A stretch of DNA of 64,000 nucleotides from Cenococcum geophilum 1.58. Taxonomy: Eukaryota > Ascomycota > Dothideomycetes > Gloniales > Gloniaceae. Location of the stretch: contig KV748216.1 in assembly GCA_001692895.1 (NCBI GenBank), positions 372,001 through 436,000 on the forward strand. The letters run 5' to 3'. Below the pieces are notes generated by a model. That model searched no databases, was not told the origin of the DNA, and was given only the letters and a program-made list of their open reading frames with translations. Positions 13,901 to 24,275 of this stretch are shown piece by piece; positions within the stretch are counted from its first letter, which is position 1; every line of letters starts with the position of its first letter. The translations under genes and the position numbers were made by a program.

Positions 13901-14080
13901 ATGGTGGGAATGTCTAGAGAATACCTATCTATGGTATATTAAAGATAAAAAGCGAACTAGGCATTGGCTAAAGAGTAAGCTAAGCGCAATAGGATTAAGT
14001 AGCTAATAGTTAGGAAAAGTAGAGGCCTATAAAACCAGAGGGAGCCAGTAGTAGAGCCTTAGACCCTTAAAGGAATTTAA
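10965..14080 (+). pseudogene. gag region of element C, RIP-inactivated
   Basis: The 3.1 kb between the 5' LTR and the protease is one long degraded gag frame. It is collinear with the gag regions of E (45404-48590) and F (55700-58500): compare AAAGGATTCCTAACG at 11238 with AAAGGATTCCTTATA at 45688. A segment near 11990 (GGAAAATAGGGTTATTTCG) is consistent with a zinc knuckle reading CGK-GYFA. The C-terminal half is rich in Lys and Glu. Numerous TAG/TAA codons. Confidence 0.65.
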
Positions 14081-14089
14081 GGATAATAC

Positions 14090-17000
14090 TTAAATTTAAA
14101 AGTTAATTAGCAAGATTAACAGTTTAAAGTATTAGTAGATAGTGGAGTAATATAGAACTATATCTTACTAGTAGCAGTTAAAAGGATGGGGCTACTATAT
14201 AGGTAAAAAGAGCACCCTTATCTATTAGTAATAATTTTAGGAGATCTAATAGCCTATAGAGAAGGTATTATTAATCTTAAAATAGGACTAATTTAGATAA
14301 CTATTAAAGGGAGATAAGTTAAAATGTCTTTTAATATATTACTATTAGGGAATAATAAGGCAGTATTAGGAATGCCTTAGTTATAGGAATATAATCTAAA
14401 GATTAATTAGGTTATAGGTTAGGTTAATATTAAAGATATATAACGACGTAAGATGTAATAATAAACTAAGTTGGTATAGTATTAAGTTGGAGTAATATAT
14501 AAGGAAACTAATTAAGGATTAAGTTATATATTAAAGAGATACTATAAGTACGGCAAGAAACTATAGTTACTAGAAAGTAAAAAGCTGTTAAAGTATATAG
14601 TATAGGACTATAAGATAGAGTTAGAACTAGGAATAAGTTTAAGGTTCTACCTAACTTATAAGTTAACAGAAAAAGAGTTATAGGTACTTAAGGAGTTTGT
14701 CTAGGAAAATCTTTAAAAAGGATATATTAGACTATCGCAGTTATTAGTAGAATATCCAGTACTATTTATACTAAAGAAGAATAGAAAACTTAGGCTATGT
14801 ATTAACTATAGACAGTTAAACAGCATTACTAGGAAAAATAGGTATCCTTTACCCTTAATTAGCGAAATCTAAGATAGAATTGGCAACGTATAAATCTTTA
14901 CAAAGATAGATCTAAGATAGGCGTACTATTAGATTAGGATTAAGGAAGGCGACAAATAAAAGATAGCCTTTAGGTTAAAGGAAGGACTGTATAAACTACT
15001 AGTTATGCAATTCGGGCTTATAAACGCACTAGTAATGTTTTAGAAGCGTGTTAATAATATATTAAGAGAGTACTTAGATGAATTTATTATGGTATACCTT
15101 AATAATATTATTATCTACTTAATAAGCGAGGAAGAATATAGAGAATATATTAAATGGGTCTTAAAGAGACTATAGGAAGAATAGATGCTAGTAATAATTA
15201 AGAAATGCGAGTTCTTTACTAGGAAGATAGATTTTGTTGGATTTATTATTAAACTAGGCTAACTTAGTATAGATCTAAAGAAGATTAAGGCTATAGTAAA
15301 TTAGTAAGAACTAGAAAATGTAATATAGTTAAGGTTATTTTTAGGATTCTGCGATTACTATAGAAGGTTTATAGCTTAATAGTTAAAGGATATTAAGCCA
15401 CTTACAAGATTAATAAAGAAAGAAGAACTATAGGTATAGGAAAAGGAATAAAAGGAACTATTTAAGAAAATTAAACAGTTGTTTACCTAGGAGCCAGTTT
15501 TTAAAATCTATTAGCTATAGTTAGAGATAGTGGTTAAAACGGATGTATTAGACTATATACTAGGAGCGTACTTTTTATAGAAATATAAAAATGGATAGTA
15601 CCTAGTGGCATACTATAGTTAAAAGATAACACTACTGGAACTAAACTATAACATCTATAATAAGGAGTTATTAGGTATAGTTATAGTACTAAAGGAATAG
15701 AGATTATTTTTATAAGGTATAGAAAAACTATTTATAGTTAAGATGGATTATAAGAACTTAACGGGGTTCCTAATAATAAAAGAACTTAATTACAAATAGG
15801 TTAGATAGGCGGAGATACTTACAGAATACTATTTCGAGATTTAGTATACTAAGGGTATAGAGAATGCACGAGCAGACGCTCTAAGCAGAAAGGCTAAACT
15901 ATAAAATAATAAAAAACTATTAGGGGCTTTGTTACGAAAAGATATAGATAGATTAATTAGGTATAATTACCTAAAGATCGCAGTAATATAAGAAGAAAAG
16001 ATCTATAAATTACTAGAGAGTAATTAGATATAGAAGATCCTAGACGCATAAATAGAGGATCCAGACTTAGAGCAGTACGAAAATTAAGAGGTAATATATA
16101 TGCTAAGGTCTATTATAAAAGAGTTTATTAAATTATTTTATAAAGGACTAACTTAAGGATACAACGGAGCTATAGGCTTAGTGTTAAGACTTTAAGAGGA
16201 GTATATTATTAATGGAATCTAGGGACTAGCTAGGTAAGTTATAAAAGAATGTTTAGATTACTAAAGGAATAAATTAATAAGGCATAAGCTATATAGAGAG
16301 CTATAACCTATTAAAATACTAGAGAGACCATAGGAGGTTATATTATAGGACTTTATTATTAAGTTACTAAAGTTAAGAGACCCTATTACCGGATAAAATT
16401 ATAAAATAATCTTAGTGATAGTAGACAAGCTTACAAAGTGGGGATACTTTATAGCATGTTTAAAAGAAATATTAGCGGAAGATATTGCTAGAATCTATAT
16501 TAAAGAAGTGTTTATAAGGTATAGAGTACTAAGCAAAATTATATTAGATAGAGATTTAAGATTTATAGCAGTATTCTAGGAAGTGTTCTTAGCGGAGTAA
16601 GGAGTTTAAGTAGTAACTTCTACCGCATATTATCTACAGACAGATAGTTAAACAGAAAGATTAAATTAGATATTAGAACAGTATCTAAGGTATTATATTA
16701 ATTATGTACAGAATAATTAGTTATCGCTATTACTAGTTATATAGTTTATATATAATGTAACACTATAAGAAGAAATAGGCATGTTATTATTTAAGGCGAA
16801 TTACGGATATAAGCTAAGGACCTTATTATTGCTACGTTAAGTAAAGAAGATAAGTAGTATAGCTAAGTAAAGAATAAAGAGTTTAATAAATCTTTACGTA
16901 AACCTTATAGAAACAGCTAAGGTGGTATAGTAAAGAATAAAAAAGTATTATAATGCTAAGAGATCTAAGGGACTAGATCTTAAGGAGGGAGATAAAGTAT

Positions 17001-17420
17001 AGCTACTATACAAAAATTTTAAGAGTTGACGACTAAGCAAGAAGTTGGACTATGTTAGACTAGGACCTTTTAAAATTATATAGAAAATTTTACTAGTTAC
17101 ATTTAAGTTAAACCTACTAGCTAGGATAAAGATCTACCCTATATAGTATATCGCAATACTAGAGCCAGTATACGGGAATGTTAAGCCACTGGTTTATAAA
17201 GCAGACATATATAGAGGATAAGAGGAAGATAAATGGTAAGTTTTAAAGATCGTTAGTTACAAGAATATAGATAATGAAATATAATACGAAGTAAAGTAGA
17301 TAGGCTATAACAAGACTACCTAGGAGCTACTAGAAAACTTAAAAAACGCTATAGAAAAGGTATAGGAGTATTAGAAGAGAAAAGGTCAGGCAATATTAAT
17401 AAAGGGGAATCGCCAAAGAA
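14090..17420 (+). pseudogene. pol of element C (protease, RT, RNase H, integrase, chromodomain)
   Basis: Protease: VDSGVI near 14130 with a later LLGNNKAVLGMP. RT (14640-15400): [40 protein letters not shown] and VYLNNIIIY where the catalytic YLDDI has become YLNNI. RNase H tether and EYREYIKW segments follow to 15900. Integrase: DRDLRFIAVF near 16545 and TAYYLQTDS-TERLN near 16630-16670. Chromodomain near 17220-17380: YEVK-IGYNKTT-ELLENLKNA. The architecture is complete, so loss of function is due to RIP stops and not to deletion. Confidence 0.88.
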
Positions 17421-17439
17421 TAAGTTACCTAAGGGGGAC

Positions 17440-18075
17440 TTAGGAAGAGCGACTGCCGAACTATTTAAAGTTGTTTTTTTCTCTGTTAAAAGAGAATCCG
17501 TTCTTTTATTACTAAGTTCCTATAGACCTTATTCTATAAGTTTCTACTTCTTAAAACGAACCTTCTTACGAACTTTTTTAAGACGAAGCAGACGGGCAGA
17601 CGCCGTAATACGAGTATCTAGGGCCTTCTGTTCCGCATCCTAAGAACACTTAAGCTCCGCAAGAGCCTATGCTAGGTTACTATTAAGCCTTATAGTGGTA
17701 GATTAAATATAAGACCCTATAATAAATTACTTAGGAAACTTAAAGACTATTAAGAGTTATAGGACGCGTATACTTAGCGTTAGAAGTAGAGCGAATATTG
17801 TAAGACGATTGAACGTTTGCTTTAGTGCACTTTAAATAAAAAGAGGGTTGCTAAGACGAAGGACTCGCCAACGTAATATAAACTAACCCCCTTTTCGTAT
17901 AATAAGAATATAGAGATAGTATTATTTCACTAAGTGATAATATTGCAGCAATAGTGCGGGTACGACGTTACGCGTAAAAAGAAGAAGAGGCTTTAGGCAT
18001 TATAAGTAACGATATTAACTAAATTAATTAGACGGATATTATACCTCTAGTAAATGACTTAGAGATGCTAGGTAT
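17440..18075 (-). pseudogene. Antisense cysteine-rich reading frame in 3' region of element C
   Basis: Between the chromodomain and the polypurine tract the better protein-like frames are on the opposite strand to pol. From 17980 downward they read MPKASSSFYA-RRTRTIAA, then a Cys/His-type segment with KCTKANVQSSYNIRSTSNAK and a C-terminal basic, coiled-coil-like part (LRLKKVRKKVRFKK) to about 17450. A shift of frame occurs near YYRVLYLI (about 17725), at the same place as in element E, so an intron or a +1 shift is possible. A fragment of the Cys-rich part is at 29860-30035. Function unknown; the spacing suggests a small zinc-binding module. Confidence 0.5.
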
Positions 18076-18090
18076 CTTTAAGGACGAAGA

Positions 18091-18108
18091 TAAAGAGGAG
18101 GGAGATGG
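18091..18108 (+). other. Polypurine tract of element C
   Basis: TAAAGAGGAGGGAGATGG lies directly before the TGTTACG start of the 3' LTR, the expected primer for plus-strand synthesis in an LTR retrotransposon. Confidence 0.85.
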
Positions 18109-18529
18109 TGTTACGAACGCTTTAAGTATAATGTTACGACTACTTAGAGAGGAGTTGGAAGAAGCTAGTTAGTTAATATAAGCATGGTCCAGAATAGAAC
18201 CTATAGAGCCATATAATAAGGAATGGTAGCTAAGGTTATATAATATGCTACGTATTAAACGCGAGGAACGAAAGGAACTTACGTACCTTATGTATAACAC
18301 GTATATTACGTATAAGAAGGATTTTATAGGAGTACGGTTGTGTATTTAAGGACCCTCGGTCCCTACCTAGGTAGTTCCTTCCTTATAGTGATTTTTAAAA
18401 TACAATTGGAGTTAATCTGTTAGGCAACCACTCCACCAGTTATTATTACGTTGTTGACTTACTTACAATACCTATATACCTAGCCTATTAACGAGTCCAC
18501 CGTAGTTCCTACTACAAGGCTCCGTTACA
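18109..18529 (+). repeat. 3' LTR of element C (421 bp)
   Basis: Starts TGTTACGAAC after the polypurine tract and ends CCGTTACA before the target duplicate ATTTG. The match with the 5' LTR runs over the whole length. Confidence 0.93.
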
Positions 18530-21500
18530 ATTTGGGCTCACTAACGTACTAGCGATATTTTAGACTTATATTAATAAGGCAACATTAGGTCTATTAGATA
18601 CGATATATATAGTCTATATTAATAATATTGTAATTTACTTAAATAACTATAAAGTATATACGTACTATATGTAAATAGTACTAGAAAGACTATAGGAATA
18701 TAAGCTCTATATAAAACTAAGTAAATACTTATTCTATACTACCAGTATTAATTTTCTAGGCTTTATTGTTAGCGTTAATAGAGTATTAATAGAGAAAAGC
18801 CAGGTAGACGCTATTAGAGAATAGCCCTACCCTATTCCATACGCGGTCGAGGCTCTTGCAGAATTGTGGCCTATACTCAAATACTAAAATATAAGTAATA
18901 TCTCTACTATAGAATCTACCATACCTTCCTAGCTTAATTGTATACCATAATAGGTTAAAAATGTACTTTTAGTAGTAGAAACTAAAATATATCATTTTTG
19001 AACTTTATTATTACAATTTGAGATAGTAATTATAACTTTAAATTCTCAGCTTTATGTTGCTAAGACTCTATTTGACCTAGGGCTTTTAATTAGTTCGCTA
19101 GTGTAAGAGCCTTTATCGACCGCGCATGGGATAACATTTAGAGAAGTATAAGTTTTTTTAAGCACAGCGAACTTTTATTAAAGGTTTATTGCTTACCATA
19201 TAAGTAGTACTCATAATTACTAATCTACTAAAAGGATCTAAGAACGGTAAAAAGTTAGGACATTTTATGTTTAAGAAAGCTGCTAAATAGGCTATGGACT
19301 AGTTAAAGAATTTGTTTATATCGGCGCTAATCTTAATATACTTCTATTAAGAGCTATATATATATCTTTAAACGGATATATTTAGCTTTACCCTAAGGGT
19401 AATTATATTTTAATTAAAGGACGGAAAATAGCATTCTATGGCGTTTTAGTTAAGGAAGATAACGCCTATAAAATAGCGTTATATAATATATAACTAGGAG
19501 CTACTTATAATAGTTATAGTAATAAAGTACTAGCGATAATATTATATAAGAAGCAATTAATTTCTTAAAGTCCTTATGGACTATAATAACTAAGAATACT
19601 TTATAACTATGAAGCTATTAAGTGGGTAATAGTCCAGATATATAGAGATACTATTATAGTATAACTTTAAAATTACGTACCGCCTAGGAAAGACAAACCC
19701 TATTAATAGGTTATTAAGATATCCGGATTATAAAACTAGGAGAATCTAAGATGGCGTAGGGGAAATAAATCCTATATTGCAAAATTTGCTTAGGAAGAAA
19801 GAAGACTCTCTCCCTAAAACTATAGAATTTTATAGTAGGGTAAAGGTCCTAGCAATACAACTATAAAGCGCTCTAATTATAGAGCCTTAGGATCAGGTTA
19901 TAAACTAGGTTATAAACTAAGCAGACATTATAAAGTTAGCGTGCCTTAAAATTAGTAAGAATTATATAAGATATGCTAAGGGTATTACGGCACCTTTAAC
20001 TTAACGGCGTATTAGCTATAAGTTTCCGGATCTAAATAGAATAGGTAAGATACCTATCCGTAGTATAGTATACTATATAACGGTAGTAGAGTCTACTAGT
20101 ACTAATAGTTTAAAACGTCTTATGCCACGCCTTATATCTATAATAGCGGCAGGCGAAATAGAAATAAATAATCTATATAAAACCTTTCTAGATTTTTTTC
20201 TTTAAGTATAATAAAGGGACGCCTTTGCTTTTAGAAAGAGGTAAAAGAATATAGTAGAGACTAACTTGGCTAGAGTTACTAAGAAACTATAGCAGTAAGA
20301 CTAAAAGAGTTTATTGCGCTTTAAGGGTACTATATATATCTTAAAGAACCAAGGGGTCTAAGATAAAAATTTTAAAGGTTTTTTATAATAACCCTCTTAG
20401 GGGTCACTATAGTGCTAATGGAACCCTTAAGGCTATTTAAAGGAAATACTTTTGGGATGGAATGTCCGAAGAGGTTAAGGACTATATATTAAGATATAAT
20501 ACGTGCTAGAGGGTATAAATATTAACGCATTACCTATACGGCTAGTTATTAATGCTTCCTATTCTATGGGACTTATATTAAAATTAATAATAGATTTTAT
20601 TATAGGCTTACCCCCTACTAAAATAAGAACTAGAGAGGTTGCTAACGCTATTTTAGTAATTATTAATAGATATATAAAGTTTTTAGAGTACTTTGCTATT
20701 ATAATAGCAATTACAGTAGTAGAACTAGTAGACCTATTTTTAGAATAGTGGCTTTTATTTAGCACGCTAAGGGGAATAATATCTAATAGAGGTACCGTAT
20801 TTAATAGCGCATTTTAGTCTTTATTTCTATCTCTTATTAAAAATATAGTAAAGGATAAGTATTGCCTTTTACCTATAAATAGATAGGCTAACAGAGCATC
20901 TAAATGCGTTATTAAAACACTACCTCCGCTACTATATTAATAATTAATAGGATAACTGGACACTATAGTTAGCTTTAGCGCAGCACGTATATAATATAAG
21001 CACCTATAGTAGTATAAAAATGACCCCTTATAAAGCGCTATTTGGGGTAAAAGTAAATAACCCCTAGAATATTAAGGATATTATTCCTAAAAGAAAGGCA
21101 CTGGCGGCATCTAAGAGAATTAAATAAATAAGAATTTGTAGAAAAGAACTAATGAGTATTTAATAAACACCTAGGCTATATAAAAAAGGTACTATAATAA
21201 AAAAATATATACTAAAAAAATATCCGAATAAAACGTATTAAGAAGAAGCTGGATTACTAGTAGCTTAGACGCTTTAAGATAGTTAGAAAAACCAAAGGAA
21301 ATTAAGCCTATAAATTAGAATTGCTAAAATTATATATAATATATCTTATATTTTATATTTCCTTACTAAAGCTATATTTAAGAAGAGATAGTATAGAACC
21401 GCCCCTACCTAGCAAAATTGATAGAAAACTAGAATAGAATATAGAAGACATTTTAAACTAAAGATAACGTTAGAAAAAGCGCGAATTTTTAGTTTATTAG

Positions 21501-21600
21501 AAAGGATACTCTTTAGTATATAATTGTTAAGAGCTTAAAGAGCACCTTTAGCCGGGATATAATATAGTAATCAAACCCTTCCAAAGGACTAAAATAGAAG
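18530..21600 (+). pseudogene. pol of element D, C-terminal RT to chromodomain
   Basis: RT resumes with FGLTNVLAIF and IYIVYINNIVIYL (18600-18640), then FLGFIVSVNRVLIEKS and AIRE-PYP before a 297 bp insert; after it comes TFREV-VFLSTANFY (19136-19180). The 19200-20430 stretch should hold RNase H and the integrase zinc domain but is too mutated to delimit. The integrase core is at 20500-20930 (DFIIGLPPT, ISNRGTVFNSAF, then IAFYL-IDR). Around 21430-21560 IEDILN...REFLVY-KGYS...ELKEHL is a chromodomain. The 81-residue open frame at 20503-20748 is only a surviving part of this integrase. Confidence 0.78.
18835..19131. mobile_element. TIR element copy 2 inside pol of D (297 bp, inverted)
   Basis: Reverse-complement copy of the element at 10031-10326; left end TTCCATACGCGGTCGAGGCT, right end CGACCGCGCATGGGA. 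It interrupts D between PYP and TFREV. As in copy 1 a TA lies on each side (CTA before, TAA after), and simple joining of the flanks restores the conserved W-P-x-P-x-T spacing of RT with no base to spare. Confidence 0.8.
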
Positions 21601-22117
21601 ATTTAGTAATGGTTATAGATATAATATTAATAAGATAATAGGGGAAACCTCGTAAATTAAAGCTATAAAGTTAAATATAGGCATTAAAAACGGAAATATT
21701 TCGCTATTATAATAGAAATTCTAAAATCCTATAAAAGAAAGCCTATAGAGATCTATATAAGAACTACTAGGGATACTATCTAAAGAAAATGCTATTTAAG
21801 AATAAGTAGTAGTACCTAAAAAGAGGCCCTAGGGATAAAAGAAAAGTATTTGGTCTAGTATTAGAGATATATAATAGAGTTAATAGTATAAATAGGAGTA
21901 AAAGGGCAGACTATAAAAAATTAGAAATTTTAAGAAATTATAAAGTACTTATAGAAATATTACCCGTTTATTACATATGGGGATTATAATAGTATACTAC
22001 TTCTACACAGACTATTACTAAAGCTTAAAGTAAAGGCATCCCTAAAATATAGAGTTAATTTCTAGTACTAGGCCATCCTAGAGGCACTAGAGAGGCACTA
22101 TATAAAGCTATTTTATA
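21601..22117 (+). other. Degraded 3' part of element D between chromodomain and element B
   Basis: About 500 bases downstream of the chromodomain of D, strongly RIPped, with no domain I recognise. Its last 23 bases (CACTATATAAAGCTATTTTATA) recur in the second D copy near 31830-31855, which shows that they belong to D and that B inserted immediately after them. Confidence 0.6.
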
Positions 22118-22475
22118 TATTATAGAGTAAGTATAAGCGGCGATAATATATAGCAAGGTAGATATTATTAAGCTATATATATAAACTGTGTAAGAAGTTA
22201 AGACGTTGCGTAAGGAGAGAAGGCAGGAAAATAGGGAGAAAGGGTATATATCGTTAGCTTAGTTGCTTAGTTAATACGTGCATGGAGTAGAATAGGATTT
22301 AGGTAGTAGTCCTAGCAGAACTTAGTAGAATTTAGTAGAACTTGGCAGAATATAGTAGAATATAGTAGATTGCCGTCAGATTGCCGCAAATTGCCGTCTT
22401 ATGGTTAGTCTTTAGTTACTAAGTCGGTAGAAATAGGTAGACGTGTATAAGGTGTTACGGGGGTGTCCCGTAATA
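22118..22475 (-). repeat. 3' LTR of element B (358 bp)
   Basis: Aligned base for base in length with 28188-28545, for example AAGCGGCGATAATATATAGC in both. Contains short repeats of the type AGTAGAACT/AGTAGAATT and ATTGCCGTC/ATTGCCGCA. Confidence 0.92.
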
Positions 22476-22490
22476 GTACCCCCTCTTTAA
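22476..22490 (-). other. Polypurine tract of element B
   Basis: Plus-strand GTACCCCCTCTTT; on the minus strand AAAGAGGGGGTAC directly precedes the 3' LTR. Confidence 0.8.
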
Positions 22491-23808
22491 ACTTAAGCTT
22501 CTGCGAGATAGGGCTATAGTAGTTCTAGATAGAGTTTATAAAAGTTTTCTATAGCTTATATAAGTCCTATAGAGTTAACAGGTTCCTATAAGGGCTTAAT
22601 AAAGCCTTTCCATTTTGTGAGATATATATATTAACGTTTCTATTTATTATACTTAATATCATTAATTCTTTTAATAAAGTACTTATTCTTACTATCTACT
22701 TTAACTAATAGGGGAGGGTCTTATATCTATCTGGGTAGGGCGTCTAATATAGAAGTAGTGGGGTAGAGGACTAACGTGTGAAATATAGGGTGGATTTTAA
22801 CTGTATTAGGGAGCTTTAGTTAGTAGGCGTAGGAGGAAATAACCTTCTTAATCTTATAAGAGCCAGCGTTTTTTTAATTAAGCTTCTTAGCAGGTTATTT
22901 TATATTTAGATTTTTTATATCTAGCCAGACGAAGTTACTAATTTAGTAGACTGGTGCTAGGGTTTGTTTCTTATTTACTACGGCTTTATAAACAGATTAA
23001 GCCTATATTATTTTGTTAGTAAGGAACTATTATAGTTCCTCTATCTTCTCTATAAATTTATTTACTTTTATAACTTATAAGGCGTAATAAGTAGGGCGAG
23101 GAATATTACTAAAGGGTTTAAAACCTATTTATAGATACTAGCCGTAGTTAGCTAGAAACGGGGAGACCTTTATAGTTTCCAAGACGGAATTATTTATAGT
23201 AAACTTAGTAAATATAAGCCAGTTAATCTAGTTATCTTATAAGTATAATATATATATCCGAATATACTATTCCATTATAGCGTTTATACATTCTATTTAA
23301 CCATCCGTTTCCGGGTAGTATACTATAGATAATAGTGCTTTAATGTAGAGTTAGGTAGTTAGTTTTTTCTAGAATATAGAGATAAACTAGTTACCTTTAT
23401 TAGAGATAATTGTTTTAGGAAGTCTATAGAGTTTTTATATATAATCCAGAAATAGTTAGGCAATAGTAGGTGTTAATATATTAGGGTAGGCGATTAAGTA
23501 TCTTATTTTAAATAGTTAGTTTATAACTACTATAATATTTATACAGCCCTTATTTATAGGGAGGTTAACAATAAAGTCAATTAAGATGTCCTTTTATCTT
23601 TAGTCTAAAACAGGCAGTGGCTTTAAAAAGCCGTTGTATATCTTATATAAAGCTTTAGCTCGTTAATAGATATAACAGCTAGAGATATACCTTTATATTA
23701 TATTATGCATATTTAGCTAGTAGTACTCCCGTTAAAGTAGCTCTAGGGTTTTTCCTTAGCCTAGGTGGCCGGCTACCGGTAGGTTATATACGTGTTTAAG
23801 GAGCTTAA

Positions 23809-23910
23809 TATAAGAGTATATATATTAGATCCCGCCGCGCTTACGATTAATATCGTAAGCACTCCGTGTCTTTTTGGCCGAATGGCGACGTTGGGGCGGG
23901 AAACGTTACA
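23809..23910. repeat. Left terminal repeat of TRIM (102 bp)
   Basis: Starts TATAAGAG where the right copy has TGTAAGAG, and ends CGTTACA. Contains inverted segments (CCCGCC with GGCGGG; GCTTAC with GTAAGC) able to form a hairpin. Confidence 0.88.
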
Positions 23911-24173
23911 ATTGTGCTTGCGAACTTACTAGAGCCAGGTACGGGCTGTTAGTAATAGGTCGAGGGTTCGACCCCCAACGGTCGCATACTTCGTTTTGGT
24001 ACAGTCAAACACGTCTATAAGGGTTAGGCGAAGAGGCGTCGGCTTATATCCGATTAGGCTTAGACTCCAAGCAGTCTTTGTTACTGGGGACTCCTAATAT
24101 ATAGTGCGACTCTTCGTATGCGGACCCCCTACGGCTTGGCGTTCGAGGGCGAACGCGTAGAGGGGAGGGCAAT

Positions 24174-24275
24174 TGTAAGAGTACATATATTAGATCCCGC
24201 CGCGCTTGCAATTAATATCGCAAGCACTCCGTGTCTTTTTGGCCGAATGGCGACGTTAGGGCGGGAAACGTTACA
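24174..24275. repeat. Right terminal repeat of TRIM (102 bp)
   Basis: Preserves the TG...CA ends. Internal inverted segments GCTTGC/GCAAGC and CCCGCC/GGCGGG. Confidence 0.9.

Larger units (their letters stand above)
10544..18529 (+). mobile_element. Ty3/Gypsy chromovirus, element C, complete, RIP-inactivated
   Basis: Two 421 bp LTRs (10544-10964 and 18109-18529), each starting TGTTACGAAC and ending CCGTTACA, bound a 7.1 kb interior with gag, protease, RT, RNase H, integrase and chromodomain in one orientation. A perfect 5 bp target duplication ATTTG flanks it (10539-10543 and 18530-18534). The purine-rich AAAGAGGAGGGAGATGG abuts the 3' LTR. It is inserted in the RT region of element D. Related to elements E and F. 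Confidence 0.95.
23809..24275. mobile_element. TRIM-like miniature LTR element (467 bp), little affected by RIP
   Basis: Two direct terminal repeats of 102 bp (23809-23910 and 24174-24275), the right one starting TGTAAGAG and ending CGTTACA, enclose 263 bp without coding capacity. Perfect 5 bp target duplication CTTAA (23804-23808, 24276-24280). The empty site is seen in element A (GAGCTAAAGCTTAAG near 5899). The interior has a B-box-like GGGTTCGACCCCC (about 23966) and a purine run AGAGGGGAGGG next to the right repeat. It is GC-rich in a TA-rich background; the two repeats differ by about six transitions. Confidence 0.9.

Noticed and set aside
20559-20765. 68-codon minus-strand open frame
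   Set aside because: Antisense shadow of the element D integrase.
23918-23985. Functional tRNA gene in the TRIM
   Set aside because: The B box is good, but there is no proper A box, T-stem pairing fails at two positions and the length is short; kept only as tRNA-like.
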